Notes under the pieces: generated by a model | Databases searched by the model: none | Told to the model about the DNA's origin: nothing | The model's input: only the letters and a program-made list of their open reading frames with translations | Shown: positions 26,510 through 34,893 of the stretch, one piece after another | Layout of the letters: every line of letters begins with the position of its first letter | Numbering within the stretch: the stretch's first letter is position 1 | Translations under genes and position numbers: made by a program | Assembly: GCA_002710685.1 (NCBI GenBank) | Contig: PALD01000066.1 | Span: 1 to 64,000, forward strand | Reading direction: 5' to 3' | Source of the DNA: Cytophagaceae bacterium | GTDB taxonomy: Bacteria; Bacteroidota; Bacteroidia; Flavobacteriales; Flavobacteriaceae | DNA: 64,000 bases

Positions 26510-27801
26510 TGTTTAGGTTCATAAGCAAAATAATAGGCTCTAACGTGCTCCTCAAGGTGTCTTCATATAATGCCGTGGGCATTGGTGTAAGGATGGTCGC
26601 AGGATTGGTGAGTTCTAAGTTGGTCGCTTTTTACCTGGGCGCACCGGGCATGGCCTTGCTGGGTGAACTACGTAACTTTTTATCTTCTGTACATAGCTTG
26701 AGTGTACTGGGAATTCAAAATGGGGTCATCAAGTATGTCTCAGAGTTTAAGGAGAACAGACCTGAACTTAAAAAAGTACTTTCCACGGCCGGCCTGATGG
26801 TCTTGACGGTGACCGTGTTGCTGTCCTGCACAATCTATTTTGGCGCAGGGTATTGGAACCGGGTAGTTTTTGGCGAAAGCCAGCAATACCTTTTTGCAAT
26901 CAGGTTGATAGGCCTCATGACGCCATTTTACTCCATGTTCATGTTTGGGTCCCATTGCATCAATGGATTTGCAAAGTATAAACTGCACATCAACATAGGT
27001 ATTGCAACAAATGTGGTCAGCTTGCTGGCAACCATCATCCTTATAATTAACCTAAGGGTTGATGGTGCGATGATGGCACTTATTCTGGGAGGGGTGTTCA
27101 ACCTGCTTTTTATACTTATTGTTTTTTTTGCAAAACGTACCAAAATCACACAGTGGGTTTCCCTTAAAAGTTTTGATGTGGGGTATGTAAAAAAGTTCCT
27201 GAGCTATACGGGCATGACATTTTTTTCGGCCATTGCCACGCCATGGATCTACATAGGCATCCGCCAAAGAATCATTGATGTTGAAGGGCTGCAAAATGCA
27301 GGGCTGTGGGACGGCATGGTGCGCATAAGCGACTATTACATGATGTTTGCCACGACATTGATGACGCTATATGTGTTGCCTAAACTATCTGAAATCAAAA
27401 CCGATGCACGGTTCAAGCAAGAAATCTTCAATTTTTACAGGACCATTCTTCCCATATTTGTGGCTGGGGCGGTATTTATCTTCGTGATTAAGGGATTTAT
27501 CATCCGTATGATCTTCACTCAAGAATTTCTTGCCATGAAGCCCTTGTTTTTTTGGCAGCTCCTGGGAGATGTATTCAGGCTGGCCTCTGTGGTGATTGCA
27601 TATCAATTTGTGGCGAAGAACATGTTCTGGTACTTTGTGGTCACTAACGTTATCTCGCTGGCCACCATTTATCTCACCAGCAGCTTCTTTATAGGTAAAT
27701 ATGGGTTTGTGGGTGCTTCCATGGGGCATTTTATAAGTTATATGACCTATTTTTTTGTATTGCTCTCCATCTTCAGGAAACCCTTACTGGGCATGCGTTA
27801 G
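26509..27801 (+). CDS. O-antigen/ECA-type lipid-linked oligosaccharide flippase (WzxE-like)
   Basis: 430 residues from ATG 26509 (a TTG three bases earlier is not needed). About 12 membrane segments of the MATE/MOP superfamily are seen. The segments KLVAFYLGAPGMALLGELRNFLSSV (38-62), LWDGMVRISDYYMMFATTLMTLYVLPKLSEI and FFWQLLGDVFRLASVVIAY line up with E. coli WzxE, which flips undecaprenyl-linked ECA units containing an N-acetylated amino-dideoxyhexose. It should flip the repeat unit made by this locus across the inner membrane. A Wzy polymerase is not recognised in the window. Confidence 0.88.
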   Translation: MFRFISKIIGSNVLLKVSSYNAVGIGVRMVAGLVSSKLVAFYLGAPGMALLGELRNFLSSVHSLSVLGIQNGVIKYVSEFKENRPELKKVLSTAGLMVLTVTVLLSCTIYFGAGYWNRVVFGESQQYLFAIRLIGLMTPFYSMFMFGSHCINGFAKYKLHINIGIATNVVSLLATIILIINLRVDGAMMALILGGVFNLLFILIVFFAKRTKITQWVSLKSFDVGYVKKFLSYTGMTFFSAIATPWIYIGIRQRIIDVEGLQNAGLWDGMVRISDYYMMFATTLMTLYVLPKLSEIKTDARFKQEIFNFYRTILPIFVAGAVFIFVIKGFIIRMIFTQEFLAMKPLFFWQLLGDVFRLASVVIAYQFVAKNMFWYFVVTNVISLATIYLTSSFFIGKYGFVGASMGHFISYMTYFFVLLSIFRKPLLGMR

Positions 27802-27803
27802 TG

Positions 27804-28937
27804 CTAAACCATGACACTTTCATAAGCAGCAACATATTGTTTTGCCACTTCTTTGTAGTCGTGGTTTTCTGAGACAAATTGTCTTGCTTTTTTTGAAATT
27901 TCAATCATTTTCTCAGGGTTTTCAACGAGCTGGCTGAGGTCGTCCACAATTTTATCCACATCTGGTATGGTGTGGATTGCGACCTCATTTTGGCACAAGC
28001 CATATCGTTTACAAAAAGCATCGCCCGCACCGGTAAATACCACCTTGCCCTTAGCCATGGCCTCAAGGGCGTTGTACCCTTGGTCTAGCGCATAGCACTG
28101 GTCCATAATGATGTGAGAATCATTATAGAGGTTGATATAATCTGCATAAGGCAGGCTTTCTGTAGTGAGTACCTGAACGCGGTCTCCATATTTTTTTAAA
28201 ATTATATGGAGTGCTCTTTCAAAAATATCATTGCCCTTTTTATGGTAATTGCTTCGGTTGATGCCGTGAAAAACCTTGATTTTTTCCGTTGATGGAAAGG
28301 GCGGCACATGTATTTTATCAAGATTCACGGGATTGGGGATCATGCCATAATATTCTTTGCGGCCATTATAGATGGTATGGTAATCCAGGTCTGATGCAAT
28401 GACAAGGTCTTTGAGCCTAAAGACGAGGTCATGGAATTTTTTGTGCTTTTCGGTAAGGTATTTTTGGCTGTAGCCAAAGGTTACCTTGCCCGCATGTTGC
28501 CGCATGGGGTGGTGTGGCAGTTGCTCTATATTGCTCAGGTAGATGTGGTCATCGCCAGAGGCCAGGACAATCATCCTGTCGCCCAGTTTGCGCAGTAGCT
28601 TGATTATTTTTCGCTCGTGGCGATAAGGTGTTTTAAGCGGATATTCATTGATGAGCTGTATTACATCAAAGGGTTTCTGTTTTTTGAGTATTCTCTTGGT
28701 CTTAAAGGCCGTCTCAATGAGTGCAAGGTCCTGTTTTGTCACTTTAAAAATCCCATGCCTGATGAGGTTGAGAAACCTGTTGTCCTGTATGCGCTTGCCG
28801 CGCACATCAATATCTGAGGGCAGTTTTTTAAAGGCGTCACCGGTAGAAAGCAATATCACCTCATGTCCCAGCGCTTGCAAGCCAGCTTTTAGGCTGTTGT
28901 GCAAGTTGCTGTATTCTCCTACCAGCAATATCCTCAT
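27804..28937 (-). CDS. GT4-type glycosyltransferase
   Basis: 377 residues from the ATG at 28935-28937 (MRILLVGEYSNLHNSLKAGLQ); a longer form would run into the promoter region of the divergent gene. It is a GT-B fold enzyme. The N-terminal domain starts with the beta1-turn-helix above; the C-terminal domain has FPSTEKIKVFHGINRSNYHKKGND near 228, MDQCYALDQGYNALEAMAKGKVVFTG near 292 (the conserved E in NALEAMA) and a final helix. It adds one sugar of the locus product. It runs opposite to its neighbours and shares a 33-bp divergent spacer with the next glycosyltransferase. Confidence 0.85.
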   Translation of the reverse strand: MRILLVGEYSNLHNSLKAGLQALGHEVILLSTGDAFKKLPSDIDVRGKRIQDNRFLNLIRHGIFKVTKQDLALIETAFKTKRILKKQKPFDVIQLINEYPLKTPYRHERKIIKLLRKLGDRMIVLASGDDHIYLSNIEQLPHHPMRQHAGKVTFGYSQKYLTEKHKKFHDLVFRLKDLVIASDLDYHTIYNGRKEYYGMIPNPVNLDKIHVPPFPSTEKIKVFHGINRSNYHKKGNDIFERALHIILKKYGDRVQVLTTESLPYADYINLYNDSHIIMDQCYALDQGYNALEAMAKGKVVFTGAGDAFCKRYGLCQNEVAIHTIPDVDKIVDDLSQLVENPEKMIEISKKARQFVSENHDYKEVAKQYVAAYESVMV

Positions 28938-28970
28938 AAATGCTATTTTTACTGGAAAGATACTCATAAA

Positions 28971-30065
28971 GTGAATAACGGGGGATTGAAGGTTTGCATC
29001 TTGGTAGAAAAGCTAAGCGGTGGAGGAGCAGAGCGGTCTGCGGCAATATTGTCCTATATGTTCGCAGGTATGGGCCATGAGGTGCACATGGTCTCCATTA
29101 CAGATGATATTGAGTATGAACACGCCGGGACGCTCTTTAACCTGGGGAAGTTCAAGAATAAAATGAATGGTCCGCTCAACAAGTTAAAGCGGCTTTATAT
29201 CTATCAAAATTACCTTAAGAAGCAACACTTTGATTATGTACTTGATTTTCGCTTTCGTCAAAAGTTGATCAAGGAAAAAATTCTTGCCCGCTTTTTATAC
29301 ACAAATGTCAACGTTGTCTATATGGTGCGCAGCAGTAACCTAGCTTATTATTTTCCTAAAAAGAAAAAGCAGTCTCAACGACTCTTTGAAAAAGCCCATG
29401 CTGTTGCTGTACAGACCGAAGCCATAAAAACCAAGATTGAAGAAAAGTATAAGCTCAAGAATATTGTTGTAATACCCAATGCCCTTGATTTTGACGAGGT
29501 AAATCAACTCAAAAACCAGGTGCTGGATGTTGATTTTAAATACATACTTGCCGCCGGTGGAATGCAAAATGACACCAAGCAATTTGACAAGCTCATCGAG
29601 GCATATAGCCGTACATCGCTTCCGCAAAAGGGAATCAAGCTCATCATATTGGGGCGGGGCCAACTCATGGAAAGCTACAAGGCACATGCGGTTTTTTGCG
29701 GCGTGGATGAGCACGTAATCTTTGAGGGCTTTGCCATGAATCCCTTTAAATATTATACAAACTGTTTGTACTTTGTACATTGCAGCAAGTTTGAGGGGTT
29801 CCCCATGGTGATTCTTGAAGCGCTTGCCACCGGCACTGCGGTCATTGCCCTAGATTGCCCCACGGGCCCCGCTGAGATGATTGCCGATGGAGAAAACGGT
29901 ATTTTGCTTCCGCAGAATGATTTTGATGCCCTGCAACATGCGATGGATACGCTTGTACAGGATGAAGCCCAGAGGAAAACCCTGGCCATAAGGGCAACCG
30001 ATAGTGTAAAAAAATATAGTATTGAAAAAGTGGCTCAACAATGGCAAGAGCTTTTTGAAAGATGA
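28971..30065 (+). CDS. GT4-family glycosyltransferase
   Basis: 364 residues if started at GTG 28971; TTG 28986 is the other candidate. The ATG at 28899 is rejected because it would lie inside the divergent glycosyltransferase's coding region. GT-B fold: the N-terminus KVCILVEKLSGGGAERSAA (glycine loop), a middle IVVIPNALDFDEV near 172, and C-terminal VHCSKFEGFPMVILEALATGTAVIALDCPTGPAEMI, carrying the E-x7-E-like donor-binding motif. The stop overlaps fdtA by 4 bp (ATGA), so the sugar made via FdtA and this transferase are produced together. Confidence 0.9.
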   Translation: MNNGGLKVCILVEKLSGGGAERSAAILSYMFAGMGHEVHMVSITDDIEYEHAGTLFNLGKFKNKMNGPLNKLKRLYIYQNYLKKQHFDYVLDFRFRQKLIKEKILARFLYTNVNVVYMVRSSNLAYYFPKKKKQSQRLFEKAHAVAVQTEAIKTKIEEKYKLKNIVVIPNALDFDEVNQLKNQVLDVDFKYILAAGGMQNDTKQFDKLIEAYSRTSLPQKGIKLIILGRGQLMESYKAHAVFCGVDEHVIFEGFAMNPFKYYTNCLYFVHCSKFEGFPMVILEALATGTAVIALDCPTGPAEMIADGENGILLPQNDFDALQHAMDTLVQDEAQRKTLAIRATDSVKKYSIEKVAQQWQELFER

Positions 30066-30457
30066 AGATCATCAAGATAAAATTACCCAAGATCAAGGAC
30101 CGCCGTGGCAATCTTTCGGTGATTGAGAAAGATGTCATACCCTTTGTGTCAAAACGTGTGTATTACCTCTACGACGTTCCAAGTGGTGCAAAGCGTGGGG
30201 GGCATGCCCATAAAAACCTGCAGCAATTTGTAGTTGCATTGAGCGGTAGTTTTGATGTGATACTTGACAATGGTAAAACACGTGAACGTGTAACGCTTAA
30301 CCGGCCAGATGAAGGTTTGCTCATCGAGAATGGTACCTGGCGCGAAATGGAAAATTTCTCCTCTGGGGGTATTTGTCTCGTACTCGCTTCCGCGGAATAT
30401 GATGAATGGGATTATATCAGGGATTATGATGATTTCCTGAAGTTTAAAACGCAGTAA
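30062..30457 (+). CDS. fdtA: dTDP-4-keto-6-deoxyglucose 3,4-ketoisomerase (FdtA/QdtA/WxcM-like cupin)
   Basis: 131 residues, one cupin domain. It isomerises dTDP-4-keto-6-deoxyglucose to the 3-keto sugar, the substrate of an FdtB-type aminotransferase. Visible: KDRRGNLSVIE near 12-22, GGHAHKNLQQF at 46-56 with the paired active-site histidines 48 and 50, and YDEWDYIRDYDDF near the C-terminus, all standard for the FdtA/QdtA family. Whether the product is galacto (FdtA) or gluco (QdtA) cannot be decided by eye. The symbol is therefore a family label. The 3' end overlaps the convergent GT2 gene by 14 bp. Confidence 0.9.
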   Translation: MKIIKIKLPKIKDRRGNLSVIEKDVIPFVSKRVYYLYDVPSGAKRGGHAHKNLQQFVVALSGSFDVILDNGKTRERVTLNRPDEGLLIENGTWREMENFSSGGICLVLASAEYDEWDYIRDYDDFLKFKTQ

Positions 30458-31373
30458 CGCGTTTTCCTTTTTTGAGCAGGCGTGATTTTATTTGGCGTAA
30501 AGCCAAAAGGACAAAACGGGGCGCACCCAGCATAAACCGCTGTTTCTTGGAGAGTAAATCTGTATTGATCTGGGCTTTTAATGTTTTAAAACCTTTTTTG
30601 TTTCCTTCTACTTTATAGTAATTTGAAAGAAAATACCGTTTTAAATTGATGTATTCTGCCAGACTTTTATGTCCTGGATTTTCATCAAGATATTTTTGAA
30701 ATTGTGGCGGATTCAAGTCACTTCTTCGGCTTTGCGTGATTTGATTTTCACCCTCCATGCGATAATGACAGGTGGTAATGGGCGTATAGGCTAAGCTAAA
30801 CTTAAGGTTCCCCCTAATGTAAAAATCCACATCTTCTGCGTAGGTGATATCAGGGTCAAAGCCGCCTAAGGCAGTGACTACTTCCCTTGAAAATGAAAAA
30901 CTACTGGGTATGACAAGTGGCTGTCCCATATTTGCAGTAAAGAAATCTGGTACAATGGTTTCCTTGGTAGTATGGAACGTTAAAAATGGCGGGACAAGTT
31001 TACCCTCGTTAAACATCTCTTGATATGCAGTGCCATATAGTTTTGCATCTGGAAATTTTTGGCTTAAGCCAAAAATAACCTCAAGGTGGTTTGAAAGCCA
31101 TAAATCATCAGCATCTAGGAGCGCAATGAGCTCGCCCTGCGCTAATTCTATTCCCTTGTTTCTAGCAGCAGATAAACCTTGATTCTTTTGACTGTATATG
31201 CGCAAACGGGCATCTGGAAACGCTTTCAGAATTTCAATGCTTTCATCAGTAGAACCGTCATCTACGGCTATAACCTCATAATCAATATACGTTTGTGTCA
31301 TGATGGCATCTAGCGTTTCCTGAAGATGCCTTGCCTTGTTATACACTGGTAAAATGATTGAAATTTTAGGCAT
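30444..31373 (-). CDS. Glycosyltransferase family 2
   Basis: 309 residues from the ATG at 31371-31373 (MPKISIILPVYNKARHLQETL). GT-A fold: AVDDGSTDESIEIL near 39-52 and the metal-binding LIALLDADDLW near 84-94, then a second conserved block YAEDVDFYIRG (acceptor-side ED motif near 189). It uses a nucleotide sugar donor at the cytoplasmic face. Its start overlaps the upstream GT2 gene by 8 bp. It contains two interspersed palindromes (30491 and 31055). Confidence 0.92.
   Translation of the reverse strand: MPKISIILPVYNKARHLQETLDAIMTQTYIDYEVIAVDDGSTDESIEILKAFPDARLRIYSQKNQGLSAARNKGIELAQGELIALLDADDLWLSNHLEVIFGLSQKFPDAKLYGTAYQEMFNEGKLVPPFLTFHTTKETIVPDFFTANMGQPLVIPSSFSFSREVVTALGGFDPDITYAEDVDFYIRGNLKFSLAYTPITTCHYRMEGENQITQSRRSDLNPPQFQKYLDENPGHKSLAEYINLKRYFLSNYYKVEGNKKGFKTLKAQINTDLLSKKQRFMLGAPRFVLLALRQIKSRLLKKGKRVTAF
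30491..30507. repeat. Interspersed palindrome TTTGGC-GTAAA-GCCAAA
   Basis: Perfect 6-bp arms, inside the 3' part of the GT2 gene (codons for LALRQ). Confidence 0.68.
31055..31076. repeat. 22-bp perfect interspersed palindrome, arm ATTTTTGGCTT
   Basis: Two 11-bp arms meet without a loop, within the GT2 gene (codons for FGLSQKF). Best GGC..GCC copy in the window. Confidence 0.88.
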
Positions 31374-32256
31374 GTTCTCTACGGGCTTTAAGAAAATGAT
31401 ATAGCCTAAAGATATCAAAGAGCCTTAGTGACGGATGAGATGAGTTCAGGTTTTTTAATATCATTTTTTCCATCAATCTATATAATCCAAAAAAGATTGC
31501 CTCACCTCTTAGGGTAGCCACCGTATTGCCAAATCTTTGAATAGGCCTAAAATCTTTTGGGATTTTACCCTCCTTTTCAAAAAGCGCGATTGACTGCATG
31601 GCAACAATGGTCTTCTCAAGAAACCTCTTGTTCTTTTCCATGCCTAGATGGATTACCGGGTTATCAATATGTGCTATGTCAACCTGTCTTTTATTGAGCT
31701 TGAATGAGAAAAGCACGTCCATGCCATACTGGTTATCTACGGGCATCGAGGTATTTAAAAACGCTGATTTTATAATTAAAAAGTTCATTGAGATGATGGA
31801 GAGGTAGGGCGCTTTATTTCTTTCATGTACACTTCGTGCCTCCCTTTTTTTTCCGTACGCCCAGCGTAGCACGTGCTCCTTGTCTTTTAGTTTCTCTTCA
31901 TAGTCCACCCCGCCACAGACCACTGTCGTTTTTTTGGCGCAAGCCAAATAGTCTTTGAGAAAGGTTTTTTTAAGTGGCAGCACATCTGCATCCAGGAAGA
32001 GCAAGGTATCATATCTTGCATTATTGGCAAGCAGGTTTCTGGCAAATGTTCTGCCCTTGTTTTCTTGCCCCCGTATGCACCTACAGTGTTCAAAGGTATC
32101 AATGTCATTATAAATAGATTGAAATTCACTAGGTGTTGAGGCGTCATCATAGATGATGATTTCATGTTCAATATCCATGTTGTGGGCCTGATGCCGCAAT
32201 GCTTTTACAAGTGCGGTCACATCATGGTTATGTGTGGGAATCAATATTGAAATCAA
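31366..32256 (-). CDS. Glycosyltransferase family 2 (TTG start)
   Basis: 296 residues. The conserved N-terminus ISILIPTHNHDV begins right after a TTG codon (32254-32256). An in-frame TAG 9 bp upstream leaves no ATG, so TTG is the start. GT-A motifs: IIYDDASTPSE near 34, NKGRTFARN near 65 and LLFLDADVLP near 84. The last third carries basic helices typical for GT2 enzymes that act on lipid-linked acceptors. It overlaps the following GT2 gene by 8 bp. One interspersed palindrome lies at 31933-31948. Confidence 0.9.
   Translation of the reverse strand: MISILIPTHNHDVTALVKALRHQAHNMDIEHEIIIYDDASTPSEFQSIYNDIDTFEHCRCIRGQENKGRTFARNLLANNARYDTLLFLDADVLPLKKTFLKDYLACAKKTTVVCGGVDYEEKLKDKEHVLRWAYGKKREARSVHERNKAPYLSIISMNFLIIKSAFLNTSMPVDNQYGMDVLFSFKLNKRQVDIAHIDNPVIHLGMEKNKRFLEKTIVAMQSIALFEKEGKIPKDFRPIQRFGNTVATLRGEAIFFGLYRLMEKMILKNLNSSHPSLRLFDIFRLYHFLKARREHA
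31933..31948. repeat. Interspersed palindrome TTTGGC-GCAA-GCCAAA
   Basis: Perfect 6-bp arms in the GT2 gene (codons for LACAKK). Confidence 0.68.
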
Positions 32257-32316
32257 TGCTGTTTTCTATGGAAAATTTATATATTGGCAAAGTAGCAATT
32301 TTATTTATTCCACTAG

Positions 32317-33135
32317 ATGACAAGGGAGGTGTTGGCAACATATTTAATTAAAAGAATAGATGCCGAGCGCGATTCCCTCATAAATCAATTTACTTCTACC
32401 CAAGCTGGCATAGGCTTTTTTTACCTGGATAACCTCTTGCCTGAATCAATTGCCCTGCAACTGTACCATGCATTTCCTGAACAGGATAAAATGACATTGA
32501 AAAAGAGCATGAAGGAAGATAAGTATGTTGGTGCTCAAATGAATGTATATGATGCGGTATTGGAAGAAGCCATCTTTGCATTTCAGGATGTTAGGGTGGT
32601 TAACCGTATTGGCGATATTTTTGGCCTCAGCGGTATTCAACCTGATGAGAGCCTGTATGCTGGTGGACTTTCATCAATGCAGAAGGGACAGTTTTTAAAT
32701 CCACATCTTGACAATTCACATGATAAGGATAGAAAACTATGGCGGGTACTCAACCTGCTGTATTATGTTTCCCCTGGCTGGAAACTTGAATATGGCGGTA
32801 ACCTTGAGCTGTGGCCTGCTGGTCTAAAGAGTAAGCCCGTGACCATTGAGAGCCGGTTTAATAGGCTTGTGGTCATGGCAACACATGGTAGTTCACTGCA
32901 TGGGGTAACCCCGGTAGGACATGAAGGTGCACGACATTGTATATCCAACTATTATTTTGCCGAAAGGCCCTTAAAGGAGTCTGATGAATTTCATGTAACA
33001 TCCTTTAGGGCAAGGCCAGGAGAATATATCAAGGATGCCGTGCTTAAAACAGATACCTGGTTAAGGATGCGCGTGCGCTCTATCTTTAAAAAGGGGATTG
33101 TAAGAAATCCACATGTGTATAAAAAAGAAGAATAG
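32317..33135 (+). CDS. 2-oxoglutarate/Fe(II)-dependent hydroxylase (prolyl-4-hydroxylase-like)
   Basis: 272 residues. The double-stranded beta-helix core holds the iron ligands His130 and Asp132 in NPHLDNSH and His195 in SSLHGVTPV. Arg206 in GARHCISNYYF is suited to bind the 2-oxoglutarate carboxylate; GGNLELW precedes it at 160-166. It hydroxylates an unknown target with O2 and 2-oxoglutarate. Members of this group often sit in surface-polysaccharide loci, and this one closes such a locus. It is divergent from the GT2 pair and ends 1 bp before the convergent ftsE. Confidence 0.86.
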   Translation: MTREVLATYLIKRIDAERDSLINQFTSTQAGIGFFYLDNLLPESIALQLYHAFPEQDKMTLKKSMKEDKYVGAQMNVYDAVLEEAIFAFQDVRVVNRIGDIFGLSGIQPDESLYAGGLSSMQKGQFLNPHLDNSHDKDRKLWRVLNLLYYVSPGWKLEYGGNLELWPAGLKSKPVTIESRFNRLVVMATHGSSLHGVTPVGHEGARHCISNYYFAERPLKESDEFHVTSFRARPGEYIKDAVLKTDTWLRMRVRSIFKKGIVRNPHVYKKEE

Positions 33136-33136
33136 C

Positions 33137-33820
33137 TTAAATCGTCTTCTGTACGACCTCAAATATTTTAGTCCCATCACATTTAAGTGTTTTTGAGGGG
33201 AACTTGAGGATCAGGGCATAATCGTGGGTCGCCATGAGGATGGTGTTCCCGTTCTTGTTAATTTCCTGCAACACGCCCATAACTTCTACAGATGTTTGTG
33301 GGTCCAGGTTACCCGTGGGCTCATCTGCCAGGATAAGTTCTGGGTCATTGAGCAGGGCGCGGGCAATCGCGACACGCTGCTGCTCCCCACCAGAGAGTTG
33401 ATACGGAAATTTAAAACCCTTTGTCTTCATGCCCACCTTATCAAGTACGGCATCTATGCGGTTGTCCATTTCAGATTTATCCTTCCAGCCGGTGGCCTTG
33501 AGCACAAATTGAAGGTTATCGCGCACGGTGCGGTCGTTGAGCAATTTAAAATCTTGAAAGACAACGCCCAACTTTCTGCGTAAAAAGGGTATTTCCTTTT
33601 CCTTGAGTGCCTTGAGGTCCATATCAACGATTTGACCTTCACCCTCTTGCAGTGGCAGGTCGCCATAAAGCGTTTTCATGAAGCTACTTTTTCCAGAACC
33701 TGTTTTACCTATGAGATAAACAAATTCGCCCTTATTTATGGTTACGCTTACTTCGCTAAGTATCAAGTTTTCACGTTGAAAAATTGCCGCGTTTTTAAGC
33801 TCAAGAACTGGTGTTGACAT
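33137..33820 (-). CDS. ftsE: Cell-division ABC transporter ATP-binding protein FtsE
   Basis: 227 residues. Walker [10 protein letters not shown] at 38-46, Q-loop FQDF near 88, signature [15 protein letters not shown] near 142, Walker [14 protein letters not shown] near 162 and switch His in MATHDY near 195. The [19 protein letters not shown] segment is typical of FtsE. With FtsX it links cell-wall hydrolase activity to division. ftsX is not adjacent, which is common in Bacteroidota. It lies at the end of a leftward row smpB, small lipoprotein, ftsE. Confidence 0.9.
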   Translation of the reverse strand: MSTPVLELKNAAIFQRENLILSEVSVTINKGEFVYLIGKTGSGKSSFMKTLYGDLPLQEGEGQIVDMDLKALKEKEIPFLRRKLGVVFQDFKLLNDRTVRDNLQFVLKATGWKDKSEMDNRIDAVLDKVGMKTKGFKFPYQLSGGEQQRVAIARALLNDPELILADEPTGNLDPQTSVEVMGVLQEINKNGNTILMATHDYALILKFPSKTLKCDGTKIFEVVQKTI

Positions 33821-33873
33821 GAATGATTTTTAGTTGTAGATCAAAAGTACTGAAAGTTTTTGTGGCAATGCAC

Positions 33874-34269
33874 TCAACACCCGCACTCCCCATAAAATTT
33901 TGTCTCGGCAAGGGCACCGGTAGAGTCCACGACAGAGATGGTGCCTTCCCGGTGGTAGAGCTCGGCATCCAGCTGTACCTCTTCATCTATCGTGATGATG
34001 ACATCATATCCATTTAAGGTTTCTCCTTCTGCATTGACCCTCAACAGCTTACCATCAATTGAGATGTAGGCAGGGTTGCGTTCATAAGCATCCACGTAGA
34101 TAAACTTCTGTTGCTTAAAGTCTTCTTCGCTTTTAGCGAAATAACAGCTGCAGCCTATGATCTCTGGGGGAAAACCATCAATGGTCGTGAGGTCTACCTC
34201 TTTGTTGCCCGTACAGGAAAAAAGGGCCGTTGCCATTGAAAAAAATAAAAAAGTACGCACGTTCTTCAT
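33874..34269 (-). CDS. Small lipoprotein of unknown function, Cys-rich ends
   Basis: 131 residues. MKNVRTFLFFSMATALFSC is a lipoprotein signal (Cys19). The mature part is a single beta-rich domain with IIGCSCYFAKSEEDF near 37-51 and a C-terminal YGECGC; these paired cysteines could form disulfides or bind a metal. Not recognised beyond this. Between smpB and ftsE on the same strand. The YFAKSEED codons coincide with an interspersed palindrome. Confidence 0.7.
   Translation of the reverse strand: MKNVRTFLFFSMATALFSCTGNKEVDLTTIDGFPPEIIGCSCYFAKSEEDFKQQKFIYVDAYERNPAYISIDGKLLRVNAEGETLNGYDVIITIDEEVQLDAELYHREGTISVVDSTGALAETKFYGECGC
34126..34140. repeat. Interspersed palindrome TTCGCT-TTT-AGCGAA
   Basis: Perfect 6-bp arms, in the small lipoprotein gene between ftsE and smpB. 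Confidence 0.66.
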
Positions 34270-34341
34270 GAATAATAAGTGGGTTGATTTAAAAAATAAC
34301 GTGGTCCGGGCATTGATTATTCCAGCGTAAGCGAAAAAAAA

Positions 34342-34800
34342 TCAATTGTTGAATGCTTTTTTTATACGGCTCAGGTTACGTTTTGTATCGCGCTCCTTGA
34401 TGCTCTCCCGTTTGTCATACAGTTTTTTTCCGCGGGCCAGGGCAATTTCCATCTTGGCCAGGCCACGGTCATTGATAAAAACACGTAGCGGTATGATGGT
34501 CAAGCCAGAATTGCGCACCTCTTTGTGCAGTTTATCAAGCTCACGGCGGTTAAGGAGCAGCTTGCGGGAACTTTTTGGATTATGGTTAAAATAGGTGGCG
34601 TGAGAATATTGCTGGATGGTCATATTGATGACAAACAGCTCTTTTTCCTGAAACTCACAAAAACTCTCTGCAATGCTCGCCTTGCCATCGCGTATGGATT
34701 TGATTTCGGTTCCTGCCAGTTTTATGCCCGCGACGTAGGTCTCAATAAATTCATATTCAAACTTGGCGCGCTTGTTTTTTATGTTGATGTTGTTCTTCAT
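34342..34800 (-). CDS. smpB: SsrA-binding protein SmpB
   Basis: 152 residues from the ATG at 34798-34800. It binds the tRNA-like domain of tmRNA and delivers it to stalled ribosomes. Signatures: NKRAKFEYEFIETYVAGIKLAGTEIKSIRDGKASI near 9-43, RKLLLNRRELDKL near 79, GLTIIPLRVFINDRGLAKMEIALARGKKLYDKR near 97-129, and the basic tail RDTKRNLSRIKKAFNN. The start at 34806 gives two extra codons. Its RNA partner ssrA is at 1.8-2.2 kb, so both halves of the trans-translation system are in this window. Confidence 0.97.
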   Translation of the reverse strand: MKNNINIKNKRAKFEYEFIETYVAGIKLAGTEIKSIRDGKASIAESFCEFQEKELFVINMTIQQYSHATYFNHNPKSSRKLLLNRRELDKLHKEVRNSGLTIIPLRVFINDRGLAKMEIALARGKKLYDKRESIKERDTKRNLSRIKKAFNN

Positions 34801-34867
34801 GTGCAATGCAAATTTAAGGTTTTTCGCTTACGCGGAAATGAATCTCATGCAACTACGACCAATGCTT

Positions 34868-34875
34868 TATATTTG
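34868..34875 (+). promoter_or_regulatory. Putative -7 box for the DUF6503 gene
   Basis: TATATTTG fits TAnnTTTG and ends 18 bp before the ATG at 34894. Confidence 0.5.
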
Positions 34876-34893
34876 AATTCAAAATCACAGAGT

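Noticed and set aside
28899-28970. ATG 28899 as the start of the GT4 gene
   Set aside because: It would place the N-terminus inside the first codons of the divergent glycosyltransferase. The conserved KVCILVEKLSGGGAE starts right after GTG 28971 or TTG 28986.
27804-31373. Wzy polymerase in the polysaccharide locus
   Set aside because: None of the genes here has the 10-12 membrane helices with a large periplasmic loop; the genes in this range are cytoplasmic glycosyltransferases and a cupin enzyme.
34525-34893. Long N-terminal extension of the DUF6503 gene
   Set aside because: It is antisense to smpB; the lipoprotein signal begins at ATG 34894.
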